DNA of 64,000 nt, taken from the NCBI GenBank assembly GCA_037176705.1, contig CM073894.1, positions 30,525,501 through 30,589,500 of the forward strand. Reading direction: 5' to 3'. Source of the stretch: Molossus alvarezi (taxonomy: Eukaryota > Chordata > Mammalia > Chiroptera > Molossidae). Made by a program: the position numbers and the translations under genes. The first letter of the stretch is position 1. Every line of letters begins with the position of its first letter. Positions 24,850-36,597 of this stretch are shown piece after piece. The notes beneath the pieces were generated by a model. That model saw only the letters and a program-made list of their open reading frames with translations, made no database searches and was not told where the DNA came from.

Positions 24850-25150
24850 TCAGTGTGCACATCACTTCCTGAAGTCCTAGTCTATTTTATCTTTACCCAA
24901 TTACAGCATGTTCTTTACAGCATGTTCTTTTGATATATCGTTCTCTTTGTTTGAAGGGTCCTTCTTTCCTGCTTCCAGCTTCCATCCATCCTAAAAAGCT
25001 GAAGAGGATTCACTGCTTGCTAAAACTTTTTAATTTTTTTCTCAAGGCATAGATAATTTGTCTTTATTTCCAATGCACCTGGTTAATACTTCTTAAGACA
25101 CTAACCTTGTACTGTAATCATCTATTGGTATGTCTGAATCCCTAGAAGAA
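24850..25150 (+). mobile_element. Possible L2 3' remnant
   Basis: CATCACTTCCTGAAGTCC and, later, TTGTACTGTAATCATCTATTGG...TGTCTGAATCCC resemble the last part of L2 LINEs (TCACCTCCTC..., TTGTATTGTAATTATTTG...TGTCTGTCTCCC). Divergent and gapped, so the assignment is tentative. Confidence 0.4.
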
Positions 25151-25410
25151 GAAACATTTAAAGCTATGAAATGGAGATGATTCAAATTTCCCATTCCTGT
25201 GACTCAAATTATTTTTGGCTTATAATTATCCATAGGGATTTTTAGGAGTGGATACATGAACAAACAAGCAAACTAAAGTGGCAATGTATGGGGATGGGAA
25301 TGTCCTTACCTGTTCAGTAGAAAATGAAGGCGTCTGAATTTCGTGTGACGGATCAGGGTCTCAATCCAAAAAAGAAAAGGGAAACTTAGGGTAAAAAGTA
25401 TGACAGTTCT

Positions 25411-25628
25411 GCCCAGCTGGTGTGACTCAGTTAATGGAGCGTTATCCCATGGACTGAGAAGTCCTGGTTCAATTCCCATTCAAGGAACATGACCGGGGTT
25501 GTGGGCTTGATCCCCAGTAGGGGTCGTGCAGGAGGCAGCTGATGGATGTTTCTCACATCAATGTTTCTATCTCTCTCTCCTTCTGTCTCTAAAAAAAAAA
25601 AAATCAATAAAAACACATTTTAAAAATA
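25411..25628 (+). mobile_element. VES SINE (tail type B)
   Basis: Plus-strand copy with head GCCCAGCTGGTGTGACTCAG, B box GGTTCAATTCC and a tail CTAAAAAAAAAAAAATCAATAAAAACACATTTTAAAAATA. TSD TATGACAGTTCT at 25399-25410 and 25629-25640. Confidence 0.92.
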
Positions 25629-26537
25629 TATGACAGTTCTGTTTTGGGAACAGAATAATATCTAAGAGGAAAAAGGAGGAGGGTGTCAATTCTAAAGGTA
25701 AATAAATCACACCTGAGAAATTAGTGCAGCCTCCTATCTCTGGCAGCAACATTGAAGCTATAAACAAACCCAACATCCTTGCAGCTATTACCATTTTAAG
25801 TTGCTGTTATCCCTTCATGCAATGGGATATGTGAATTTTTTCCAAGGTTGTTTTAACATCCAGATACTTTGTCCTTGAGGAGATATATGTCCAATTGTCT
25901 GTTCACCTGAAAACACTCACATTTTATTTGTTTTACTCTAGTGCCTCCTGTCCACTGTTCCTTAGTTTCCCTTCAGAAAAGCGGTGGTGATTATCTCTCT
26001 TCTACCTGCAATAGCTGGAGAATATTAGTAAGGTCATGGATATGAATGTCTTAGAAAATTCTGGATAAATACAAGGCATTATTAATTGTCTGAAATGAGA
26101 TAGAAAATCTGAAATATTGGTTGTTTTGTGATACATGAAAGGTTATGCTTTATTTCCTTTATAAATGATTGCTAATTTAATGGGAAAAGTAAATATTTAT
26201 GTCTTATCTTTTATGTTAGTCAAAAAAAGGCACCCAGAGGGGAAAATGAATAACTAAGTTGTTGAATAACTATGGAAAATCTGGTGATGGCGTTAATGAT
26301 TGGAATGTTCCCAAGATATCAGTCATGATTTCTATTTATTTATTTTTTTTTATGGCATATAAGCCAGTGAGCTAACAACACATTGAAAACTTTCCTTAAA
26401 TAAAGGAGCGTTTAACTTTGAAACAATTTGGTTACTCCATAGAGATGAAATAACCTAAGCAAAACCTAAACCAGAAAGAAAGCCAGGGAAGGGAGGTGCA
26501 GAGAAGATAAAAAGATGTTTTCAAAAGCTGGAGAACT

Positions 26538-26783
26538 TGCCCTGGCTGGTTTGGCTCAGCAGTTAGAGTGTCAGCCCACGGTCTGGAGAGACCCGGGTTC
26601 GGTTCCCGCTAAGGGCACGTACCTTGGTTGCAGTTTGTCCCCGGCCCCGGTTGGGGTTGTGTGGGTGGCAGCCAGTCTATGTGTCTCTCTCACATGGATG
26701 TTTCTTCGCTCTGTCTCTTCCTCCCTCCCTCTTGCTCTATGAATGCAAAAAGTGTCCTCAAATGAGGATTTAAAAAAAAAAAA
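26538..26783 (+). mobile_element. VES SINE (tail type A)
   Basis: Head TGCCCTGGCTGGTTTGGCTCAG, B box GGTTCGGTTCC, tail GTCCTCAAATGAGGATTT then A(n). Perfect 15-bp TSD AAAAGCTGGAGAACT at 26523-26537 and 26784-26798. Confidence 0.95.
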
Positions 26784-26799
26784 AAAAGCTGGAGAACTC

Positions 26800-28890
26800 A
26801 TAGGAAGAGGTTGAGACAAATGAGCTAAATTACCCAGCACTCTAGGGCTGCAAAGCCTTGAAGAAAACAGTTGTCTGGAAAGCTCCCACTTTGCCGGTGC
26901 TGTCACTAGACTCATCAGTAGGATGTTAGGTGTGGTGATCGCAGGCTAAACTTGTGTGTGCCCATTAAAAGAGCTGTGACCAACTGTAGTTTTGAACCTA
27001 CGGTGTAGTTGTTTAAGGACTTCTCACTGTGTGGCATATATTTGAGTGAAGTCCAGGGTTATGTTTCTGGAATGTTGCATTTTCAATCTCAAGTCTTTCA
27101 ATTAGTCTTTGATAGGGCTATACAGCTGAAAATGGTAAGAGGCAAAGCAGGAAAGAAGGAATAATGCAATTTTTTTTTCTGAGCTAAATAAACATTTAAT
27201 ACGGACTGAGGAGACACACAGAGCAAGCAAACTATTTAAAGGGATTGGTTCTCGTTAGGAAATTATGTTTAGAGGGAGTCACAAAAGAAATACTTAAGTT
27301 CAAAATCATAGACATGTGGTTTTAAAAATACATTTATTTGTTTGCATGAACTATTCAGAGAATTTGATGTTATTTGACGGAAGTGGAGGAGAACCTGTAA
27401 GTAGAAGGGATTTTCAATTGCAAACACGTGGAGTTCTGCTAGACCCTAACCTGTAACTCTATTGCTATTCCCTAACTAGATGCCATGTGCCAGGGATGCC
27501 ACAGCAATGGCACCTTTGTTAACCACAGAGTCTCAGAATGTATTGACCTCACTGCAAACATTTAAAATGGAGTGATTTCACATTTAAAAAAAAAAAAATC
27601 TAAATTTCCAGGGGGAGGGGGAGAAGTAAGAGCTGGCATCAGTAAGCACATTATCTCTTGGCAGCAGGTGAGTTTCATAGCAACTGTCCTATTTCATTCT
27701 CCTGATCCCTGAGATCTTCGTCACTCTCTGTTGGCGCTGACTTCACTTGTCGAAGTTTTCTGAAAAGCACCTGTTGGCATCTGAGTTTAAATCTTTGCTC
27801 TTGATGGAATCCTGACCACCTTTGATGAAATTTGGCTTTAAATCTCACGTTGTCGTGCTAAAACTTCTGTCATATGATGAGGGCTCAGTGAAGCTACAGA
27901 GAAAAGAGCAAAGTTTTATGTATCAGTTGTAATTGGCACCCGCACCAAAAGAGTGACTTAGTATTTTAATCATACCAACAAAGTGTATTCCGTGAGCAGA
28001 AATGAGAGGTTAATTCAAGTTACTTAATATAAGACTGTTTCTATTGACTGAAAGGACTAAAACAAAATCAAAGTTAAAATTAGATCAGCACATGTGAATA
28101 AGAAGGATCATTTAGAAAGAAGAAATAGGAAGCTATTAGCAATGGTGAGAAGTAAACAAAGAAAACATCTTGGTAAAATACATTTTTAAAGGTACCTATA
28201 TTCAAATCTAAACAGAATATTCTCAAACAAATAGCATAGATTTGAAAGTAGCCACAATACCATTTCTAAATAAAATAAAGCAGATTTTCAGAAATATAAA
28301 ATGATCACATTATTTTTTCCCCATTTGAACCAGATTTCGTGGATTAAATTGCTATTTAAGTTGAATTTGATAAAGATAAAATCTACAAATGCATGCAGAA
28401 CATATTCATAACAGTATTGCACCTTGCGGAAAAGTGGATGAAGTAGATAATATGATATTTTTTATTGGACCAATAAATAAAAGGCAATTCTCAAGCCCCA
28501 AATTCTCAAGTACATTTTCACTTAAAACGAACACACTCATGAAGCATTTTATTGCAACATTTCCTTGTGGGAATATATAGGTAAATGGCTGCAAGAATAT
28601 GAACGTGAGTTATAAACTGTAAAGCTCTATTTAAAAATTCTTCATGCTCTAGCATACAGCTGGACCCATTGTGACGCCTGTGTGTCATAATTAACACCTA
28701 TCTTACAGAATTAAAATTAATTACAAAAAAATGGATCAGTAAATATTCCATCCCATGGGAGAAATGACTGAACCTATACTATGACAAAATTGTTGAATTA
28801 GCAGCAATATTAATAAATATAATTATATGCTCATAATAGTAATTTGCATAATTATTATACAGTTATATTTTCAGTTATATAATTGTATTT
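26800..28890. other. Noncoding, single-copy-like DNA
   Basis: No transposon or exon recognised. There is an A-run near 27587-27598 and a short poly-G-rich patch at 27611-27622. The opposing short open frames at 28389-28594 are mutual shadows without domains. Confidence 0.45.
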
Positions 28891-28892
28891 CT

Positions 28893-29130
28893 AACAGCTA
28901 ACATTTATTGAGTGCTAACCATGTGCCAATAAATACTTTAAATGTATGAACTAATTTAATCTTCAAACCATGTCTAGAAGTTTAAAACTATTATTTGCAT
29001 TTTAAAGATGGGGAAACTGAGGCATGAAGAGCTTAAGTAACTTCTTTGAGTTCATTCAAACTGTTAGGAAGTGGCAGAGTTGGGAATTGAACCTAACCAA
29101 TCTGGCTCCAGAACTTGTGATTGAATAGAT
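28893..29130 (-). mobile_element. MIR SINE
   Basis: An ancient tRNA-derived SINE seen in reverse. Blocks in order: CTAACATTTATTGAGTGCTAACCATGTGCCA, TTAATCTTCAAACCATG, GATGGGGAAACTGAGGCATGAAG, AGTGGCAGAGTTGGGAATTGAACC and TCTGGCTCCAG. The tRNA-like end is therefore at the right. Confidence 0.9.
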
Positions 29131-29779
29131 GGCAACTCTTAAGGCAGATACAATGACTTATGATGATGATAAATCCATGTTCTACCCATCTCAAAGTGGG
29201 TGCCTTTGTCAACTCCTTAACTTTTCTGGCAGAGTTTCCTCCTGCAGATAATAAGTCTTCAAAATATATTAAGTTAACATATAGAAAGCATGTAACAGTG
29301 TCTGTGGATCTAGGTGCTCAAGAATAGGGGTCAGCTCTTGTTGTTACTATTATAGTTTATTAACAATGTTCATGTGGCTATTAATAACCATAGTAATTAG
29401 TAGGCATATAGTGTAGTAATTTATAAATAAAAAGATTATTTACCTTTACAGCAAAAGTGAAGGGATGTTAATGCCCTTCTTATCTATGATCTTGTCTTTA
29501 CTGCCCAAAGTAAAATACATGTTTATGATGTTACTGAGTCTAAACCAAATACTGAAAAACACATATTTTGAGTTGAACAAAATATGACTACTAGTCTTTC
29601 AGAATGCAGTATTTTAAAACTTGTTCTTTGGCCAAAGACACCACATTTTTTTAGAATTTACATTTTATTTGAATAATTATAGTATTTTAATGATCTTAAA
29701 CATATAATACATTTCAATTAATTTTTCTTTATATAAATTAATAAAATTTAATTATACAATAAAACTCATTCAATTGTAT

Positions 29780-30160
29780 ACAATGACAATGGCCTTACAG
29801 ATTTGCTCCAGGCCACAAGTTTTCAGGCAGCAGAGTGTGGCTGGCTGGCTGGGATAGGTGGGGGGGAGAGTGGGAGAAAGGGGGGGCGGATAGAGCTATA
29901 GCCCAAAGGCATCCCTATATTATCATAACAGAATGTGCATACAGATTTGCAGGATGCACCATGTGATTAAGGACAAAGGGAACGTGGACCTTTTTAGTGA
30001 AACCAGTGTGCCAGGAAATGGGGAAAGGAACGTCCAAAATGTGCCAGCAGGGAACAGACGTCTCAGACCAGGGGCTGTTCCTCTGTGTGATGCCATGTGG
30101 GATTCTCTCAACAGTAGATACCAGGGTAGAGAAAGTGGCAAAACATGAGTTGAATGAGCT
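29780..30160. other. GC-richer block, origin unclear
   Basis: About 380 bp with G-runs (GGGGGGGAGAGTGGG at 29860 and GGGGGGGCGG at 29881) and overlapping open frames on both strands (71, 72 and 89 codons) in AT-rich surroundings. I see no domain in any frame. It could be an old LTR, a processed-pseudogene fragment or a regulatory element. There is no evidence for a gene. Confidence 0.35.
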
Positions 30161-30559
30161 TAAACTTAAATGAAAAGAAAACACACGTGATTGAGTTTAC
30201 CAGAAACTAATTAGTTTAAGTAGCCTCTCATCAGGTAGCATGGATCTTAGTAGTTATATTCTTGACATCTAATTATTAATTCCTTGAAAATTAAACCTAT
30301 CATAGTGTCACTAAAAATGTGAGTAAATCAAATGGAGACAATTATATCTAAAGATGAGAGTTTTATACATGACATATTATAAAATTAATTTGCAAAAAAT
30401 TATATATACCAAGTGAAAAAAATGGTAGCTCATTAATATTAACATAAATATATAATACACATAGAGATAAAACTAGAGATACAGAATTCATATGTAGAAC
30501 ACTATGTACTTTTATTGAGAGATTCAAAATTAAATAAATATAACCTAAATTAAATAAAT

Positions 30560-31090
30560 TAAAAAGAAATCTATGTTCTTGTATAGGAAGACCATAATGT
30601 AAACTTTTCCTAATTTAATACAATTTCATCAAATTAAAATTGACCTGTGTCCATTTTGGAGGATGTTCTAAATATTATTTTAAAATAATCAGGTAATTAA
30701 AGCAATGAAATTCTGAAAAAGAAACATAATGAGGGGGAATCTCACTATAAACTACTGAAATATACTAAATGATAATAATAGCTCTTAGAGTGAGGAATGG
30801 GTTCTAGAATAAAAGAGGGGTGCCCATAGAGGAGGGAAGAAAGCTGAGAACAAATCTGTGTTTATTCATCTCCATATCATAGATGGCAATATTTCAAACC
30901 AATGATATAAAGTGAGATTTATAGAGAGTGATGAGATACTGATTAACTATGTAAAAAAATATATGAATCCTTACTTTACTCCTGGCATCACAGTAATTTT
31001 GAGATAAATATGAGTTAAATGTCAAAAAATAATGCCTCAGAGAAGAAACAAAAACAGGCTTGTGTTTTTAAAATTGTAAAGTAAAAGGAT
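30560..31090 (+). mobile_element. Ancient L1M, ORF2 part (piece 1)
   Basis: Degenerate L1 ORF2 sequence reading in the plus direction. Examples are GAAATTCTGAAAAAGAAACATAATG, CTCACTATAAACTACTGAAATATAC and the AAAAATATATGAATCCTTACTTTACTCC stretch corresponding to the ACCCTTACCTCACACCATA region. It continues at 31654 and again at 34546 after two younger insertions. Confidence 0.65.
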
Positions 31091-31653
31091 TTTTTTTTGT
31101 TTATTTTTAATTTTTATTGATTAATTTTTGTTACAGATGTTTCTCCTTTTTCCCCCACTGATTCCCCCTCCCCCTCCCTCCTTGCCCCTTCCCCAGATTG
31201 TTGTCCGTGTCCACTGTTCATGCATACATGCATATAAGTTCTGTGGTTCATCCCTCCCCCTCCTCCCCCCTCTTTAGTGGATTGTCAGTCTGTACCCCGC
31301 TTCCGCGTCTCTGGGACTACCCCATTCCTCAAACTGTTATGTTCATTATATTCCACAAATAAGTGAGATCATATGAAACTTGTCTTTCTCTGTTTGGCTT
31401 GTTTCACTTAGGATGATACTTTCAAGGTCCCTCCATGTAGTCTCAAAGGATAAGAGATCTTTCTTTCTTACCGCTGCGCAGTACTCCATTGTGTATATGT
31501 ACCACAGCTTTTTGATCCATTCATCTACTGATGGACACTTGGGCTGTTTCCAGATCTTAGCGATTGTAAATAGTGCTGCTACAAACATGGGGGTACATAT
31601 ATTCTTTCTGATTGGTGTTTTAGCTAGAGGATAACTACCATTCCCTGGGCGTG
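31091..31653 (-). mobile_element. Younger L1 3' end, antisense, inside L1M
   Basis: 5'-truncated L1 in reverse. The 3'UTR with its pyrimidine-rich strand (CCCCCTCCCCCTCC) is at the left after a T-run, and the end of ORF2 runs to 31653. Open frame 31346-31588 on the minus strand gives an undamaged C-terminal ORF2 patch that includes WYIYTMEYCAAV and ends SLICGI. Possible short TSD AAAAGGATT at 31083 and 31655. Confidence 0.85.
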
Positions 31654-32020
31654 CAAAAGGATTGTTTAATAGTATGATATCACAAAATAATAAACAGATC
31701 TATTTGACCATATAAAATTTATTTAGTTTTTCTGATTGGCTAAACACAAAACAAAAATTCCACAGCAAAGTGAAAGGCAAATGAAGAATGGAGAAATAAT
31801 TGTTATAGGTGTAATATGTCTTAGGTAATCACTTTAATGTATAAAAAAAGTCCTATAATCAAATAATGATAAAATAGTAGGAGAAAGCATATGAAAAACA
31901 TTCAACTTTCTTAGTAAGAAATGTATTGGTTTCAAAATATTACAACTAAACTACAGAACAACCATCATTTTGACCCACCTGAAATCGAACTGAATGAAAG
32001 TCTTACAACTACGAAATTAA
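31654..32020 (+). mobile_element. Ancient L1M, ORF2 part (piece 2)
   Basis: Continuation of the L1M copy from 30560. AAGTGAAAGGCAAATGAAGAATGGAGAAATAATTG corresponds to the AAGTGAAAAGACAACCCACAGAATGGGAGAAAATATTTG region of L1 ORF2, followed by GAAAAACATTCAACTTTCTTAGTAA. Confidence 0.65.
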
Positions 32021-33247
32021 AGAAGCCACATTGAGACTGGTAGGAGGGGCAGAGGTGCAGACAGGGTGGTCCAACACCCATGTGTGGCAGATAAGAATCA
32101 GGAGGGACACTTCGGCTAGGAAGGTCCTCCCTGTGAAGTGAGGGGTCCCCATCCTACTTCTGCCTGTAAAAACCAGCAAGAATTGAGGCTGAGGAAGGCT
32201 GAGGCTGCTAGAGTGCCAGGCAGTTCCTCTTAAAGGGCCTGCACATGGACTTACTCAGACCCATTTCCTCCAGACTCCAGCATTGGGAGGCAGCTTGAAG
32301 GGCACCAGAGACAGACCAATGTGAACTGAGTTGTTTGGCACTGGTGTGAGATCTGGAGAGGCAGTTTTCTCCAGGTCAGACTTGCTGGTGGAGGCCTTTG
32401 TTGCTTTGGTGAGCCCTTCCCTCACAGGGCAGTCAGACGTGCACCATATCTGGGACTCCAGCAACCTGGCTCACACTGTTTGCCCCACCCTAGTGATCTT
32501 CTGAGGCCCTGCTCCACCCAACTTTCAGGTCCATTCAAGCTGCCTCCAGTGGCTTTACCTTAGGATGGGTCTGTCTTAGCTCTTGCTTCAGATTTTCCTA
32601 AATTCTCTCAAACAAATAGCACCTGCACTCAGTGAGCCACATACCTCTAGCTAAATGGCCCCAGACCTGGCACTAGAAACAGCCAGCCTTGGTTCACAGC
32701 TTGGCTTTGCCTGGGCACCTCTAAGAGCAGCACAAGAAGCAGCCATTGGCAGATCACTCTGTAGCATATGCCAGGTGGTTCCAGGTAGAACACAGGCAGA
32801 GGCTGACCTTGCCCCAGAGCCAGCACACCTAGTGGACAGCTTCAGACCACATTGAAGTACCACCACCCAACCACCTCCAAGAGTGACACACTCAAGGAGT
32901 AGATTCAGCCCTGCTGAAGTAAGTTTTTCTCTGTGAGTTGGGCCCCTGCACAGTTGATCCTCCAAGATTGTCAGAGGTCAGTGGGCAGTGGACACAGCCA
33001 ATCCGTGCAGCTGATCAGCCTGAGTAAATCTCTTCCATCAAAATGCCAACAGCAATAAAGACCCAATTATAACAGAAGGGTGGACAGTCCACATGAGGGG
33101 TGTACCTCATGGGCCCAGCTGGGGTGACCAGGGAGGCTGTGCCACTGGATCCTACAGGACACCTACTGTAATAGGCCACCCTACAAAGCCTAGGAGACAT
33201 AGCAACTTTACCTAATAAATAGAAACAAACACTGGGAGGCAGCCAAA
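32021..33247 (+). promoter_or_regulatory. HAL1 5'UTR (internal promoter region)
   Basis: About 1.2 kb upstream of the HAL1 ORF1, GC-richer than its surroundings and free of long plus-strand open frames. In L1-type elements this region carries the internal RNA polymerase II promoter, so the role is inferred from position. Minus-strand open frames here (for example 32651-32965, 104 codons) have no domain and are composition artefacts. Confidence 0.6.
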
Positions 33248-34166
33248 ATGAAGAGACAAAGAAATATGTCCCAAATCAAAGAACAGAATAAAACTCCAGG
33301 AAAAGAGCGAAATGAAACAGAGTTAAGCAATCTAACAGTTCAAAACACTGGTTATAAGGATGCTCAATGAACACAGAGAGAATTTCAAGGAACTTAGTGG
33401 GACTGTCAAAGAACTTAGTGAGAACCTCAAGAGCATAAAAAAGGACCAGTCTGAAATGAAGGATGCACTAACTGAAATAAAGAATAATTTACAGGGAATC
33501 AATAGTAGAGTAGGTGAAGCCAAGATGCAAATCATCGATTTGAAATATAAGGAAGCAAAAAACACCCAATCAGAACAGCAAAAAGAAAAAAAAAATCCCC
33601 CCAAAATGAGAACAGTGTAAGGAGCCTATGGGACAATTTCTAGCCTACCAACATTTGCATCATGGGGGTGCCAGAAGGAGAAGAGAGAGAGCAAGAATTT
33701 GAAAACCTATTTGAAAAAATAATGACAGAAAACCTCCCTAACTTGGTAAAGGAAACAGAGATACAAGTCCAGGAAGCACAGAAAGTCCCAAACAAGATAA
33801 ACCCAAAGAGATCCACATCAGACACATCATCATCAAATTGCAGAAGGTTAAAGACAAAAAGAGAATCATAAAAGCAGCAAGAAAAAAGCAGTTACCTACA
33901 AAGGAGCTCCCATAAGACGGTCAGTTCATTTATCAAAAGAAATTTTGCAGGCCAGAAAGGAGTGGCAAGAGGTATTCAGAGTGATGAAAAGCAAGGACCT
34001 ACAACCAAGATTACTTTACCCTGCAAAGCTATCATTTAGAATAGATGAATACATAAAGAGTTTCCCAGATAAGAAAAAGCTAAAGGAGTTCATCACCTCC
34101 AAACCAGTATTGTATGAAATGTTGACCAGTCTTCTTAAAGAAGAAGAACAAAAATATGAACAATAA
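33248..34166 (+). pseudogene. HAL1 ORF1 relic (RNA-binding protein)
   Basis: L1-type ORF1 proteins are trimeric RNA-binding chaperones that coat the transcript. The start is ATG at 33248 (MKRQRNMSQIKEQ). A +1 frameshift near 33350 leads to 33360-33620, a heptad-rich coiled coil (LKSIKKDQSEMKDALTEIKN). A second shift near 33590, and an in-frame TAG near 33640, lead to 33662-33871, which holds the conserved GVPEGEEREQEFENLFEKI motif of the RRM-like region. Further shifts near 33810-33910 lead to the C-terminal frame ending TAA at 34166. That frame includes the HAL1-type run EVFRVMKSKDLQPRLLYPAK. About 300 codons in all, with at least four frameshifts, so it is dead. Confidence 0.8.
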
Positions 34167-34545
34167 AATGGCAATAAATACATATCTATCAACAACCGAG
34201 TCTACAAACAAAATGAGCAAGCAGAACAGAAACAGACTCAGATACAGAGAACTTTTTTTGGTTGCCAGATGGGAGATGGCTGGGGGGATGGGTTAAAAAG
34301 GTGAAGGAATTAAGAAGTACAAATTGGTTGATAGACTGATAAACCTCAAAGGGAAGGAGGCAGGGAAGGTGAGAAGAGATAAATCAAAGAACTTATATGC
34401 ATATATGCATAACCAATGGACACAGACAATAGTGTAGGGAAGGCAGGAGGGGAGAGGGAGCAGGGTGGAGGGGTCAATAGGGGAAAAAAGGGAAGACATC
34501 TGTAATACATTCAACAATAAAGATAAGTTTAAAAAGAAAAAGAAA

Positions 34546-34930
34546 GAATAGATATTGCTTTGAGTTTTATCAAATTAACGCATTTTTAATGATAAAATCT
34601 ATTTTGGTTTAGGTAAGAAAGTTAATCTAATATATTGCCAGGAACAAGGCAAATGAATACCAACTTTCTGGAAGATAGTGTAGTAATGTATTTCATAAGG
34701 CAGAGAAGAATGTAGTCACTGACTTAGTAATTACATTGTTTTCAAGGAAATAATCAAATAGTTGTATAAATGATTTTCATTATAGTGTTTATTATAAAAA
34801 ATGCAGCAACAACTTCAATGTCTAACATAGTAAAACAAATGATAGGAAATTCTTACAATGGAATATCACTATGGCTTATCATGTGAAATACACTATGTGA
34901 AGTACTGAAACTGATATGGGTCTTTTGACA
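34546..34930 (+). mobile_element. Ancient L1M, 3' part (piece 3)
   Basis: Resumes the L1M after the HAL1. ACCAACTTTCTGGAAGATAGTG, AAGGAAATAATCAAATAGTTG, TTCATTATAGTGTTTATTATAA, AACAACTTCAATGTCTAAC and TTACAATGGAATATCACTATGG match the conserved end of L1 ORF2 in order. Confidence 0.7.
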
Positions 34931-36449
34931 CAAAAATGTGTGTGTATTATATGACTTCAAAATACAACTTACAAATATTTTATATATATATATACACAGA
35001 CACACAGAGAATATATACATTTGTATGCATAAATACAGATATCCACACATGACACATTTAAAACCCACATAAACAAATAATATTTATATGTATATACCTA
35101 TATGAATGTATGTAAATTTATAACTGTAACTGTATATAGCCTTTTATTTGGCATATACTATATGTACTATACATACTACAACTGTATGTAGCCTTTTATT
35201 TGTGATATATATTGTCATATATATTGATTTACATATGTGTGTGTGTGTGTGTATACTCTTAAACGATATAGACCATAGTTACCCATGATTATCTCTGTAT
35301 GGCAGAAGTACATTCTTCATTTTAATGAACTGTTGTATTAATTTCTAGCAATCATTGGGCATGTTGAACTATTCTGTCAGTGATGATCCTGTGAAAGGTA
35401 AACCTTTCCCTGCAATTGGCATGCCCCTGAGAACCACCTATTGATACTGAGCTGTGATTTATTAGCTTCTTTCAATAAGGTAAAATTTGAAAATCATGAA
35501 AGGAGAGTTTAAGATGGACACAAAGTCCCAGTAATGAAGTACAATAATATTTTCTCCCCAAATTACAATGAGTGGAGCTTTCTGGATTTATCTTAAATTG
35601 CTGGAGAATATTCTCTTTTAACAACATACCATCTTTCTTTGCAGTGCATGTCATCCTGGCCTAGTGGGAACCCTAATTTGCTTTAAATTGCCAAAGTGCT
35701 CATTATGGAATGCTTAGTAGCTAGAGTTTGTACATAATATTTGAAAATCAACCATAATTTTTCTGCCAGAGATGAACACTTGGAGTCCACAGTAAACATC
35801 ATCAGAGATTTACAGGAACCTAGTGAACTCTGTTTATTATACTTGCTTGGAATAGCTACAGAAAAGGTCAGAGGTCCAGCGTCTTCATGCAGAGACAGAT
35901 CATGTTCTAGCTGGTTCTGAGGAGTTAAAAAACAGTAGGTGATGCTTTAATGAATGGCTTATCATGTGAAACACACTATGTGATAATAGCAGTGTTGGTA
36001 AAACAGGAAGGGAATTATTTCTTTTTGCTTTGAAAAGGTTTAGTTAGTTTTACATTGCTTTAAAGCTTACTGTTCAACAGTAGCAGACAAAATGGTTCAC
36101 TGAAAAACTATTAAATTCTGCAGACTCCTAAACAACTTTTAGTTCATAAACTGGACCGAAATTTCCATTTTACCTTTTTACTTCATCAAAAGCTAACATT
36201 TTATAAATTTAAGAAGCTAGGTTGAAACACTTTTGATTTCTTGAATTATGATTTTTGTTTAGTCTTTTCTAATTGAGTTGACTGTAAGTTAAGAACAAAC
36301 ACAACACTAAACAAAAACCAACAGTACAGATGCCTCAGCAGGCAGGAGTTTTATTGTAAAAAAATGTTCTTACAGTACAAGAGAACTTGACGGAATGACA
36401 ACAGGGATGAGCAAAGGCATTCTTTTTTTGTGTGCATGAGAGCCTTTTT
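34931..36449. other. Noncoding DNA with AT and TG microsatellites
   Basis: (TA)n/(CA)n at 34975-35015 and (TG)n at 35235-35253. Two internal near-identical pairs are described in findings: 35128-35150 with 35180-35202, and 34871-34900 with 35954-35983. No gene was recognised. Confidence 0.5.
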
Positions 36450-36466
36450 AAAAATGCAGTGAACCA

Positions 36467-36597
36467 ACTTATATGCATGTGTGCATGAACAACGGACATG
36501 GACAACAAAAAAGGGGACAGGGAGGGAAGTGGGAGGGGGTATCAGTGGGGGGAAAAGGAGAAACATCTGTAACAAAAATAAATAAATTAATTAATAA
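36467..36597 (+). mobile_element. Very short L1 3' end insertion
   Basis: A 131-bp extremely 5'-truncated L1/HAL1 3' end. The body CTTATATGCATGTGTGCATGAACAACGGACATGGACAAC, the GGGAGGGAAGTGGGAGGGGG patch and the ending CATCTGTAACAAAAATAAATA are shared with the 3' ends at 34400, 42930 and 62550. Perfect 17-bp TSD AAAAATGCAGTGAACCA at 36450-36466 and 36598-36614. Confidence 0.92.

Larger units (their letters stand above)
32021..34545 (+). mobile_element. HAL1 (half-L1) retrotransposon
   Basis: A non-autonomous L1 derivative of about 2.5 kb. It has a GC-rich 5'UTR of about 1.2 kb starting GACTGGTAGGAGGGGCAGAGG, an ORF1-like region (33248-34166), and then immediately a 3'UTR ending CATTCAACAATAAAGATAAG with an A-rich tail. 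No ORF2 lies between. ORF1 directly followed by a short 3'UTR, and the ORF1 C-terminal extension, fit the HAL1 family. It would have needed the reverse transcriptase of a full L1. It sits within the ancient L1M that resumes at 34546. No clean TSD was found. Confidence 0.8.

Noticed and set aside
26571..26915. 114-codon minus-strand frame
   Set aside because: Mostly VES SINE body in reverse; the same translated SINE phrases occur at 5740, 20131 and 22112.
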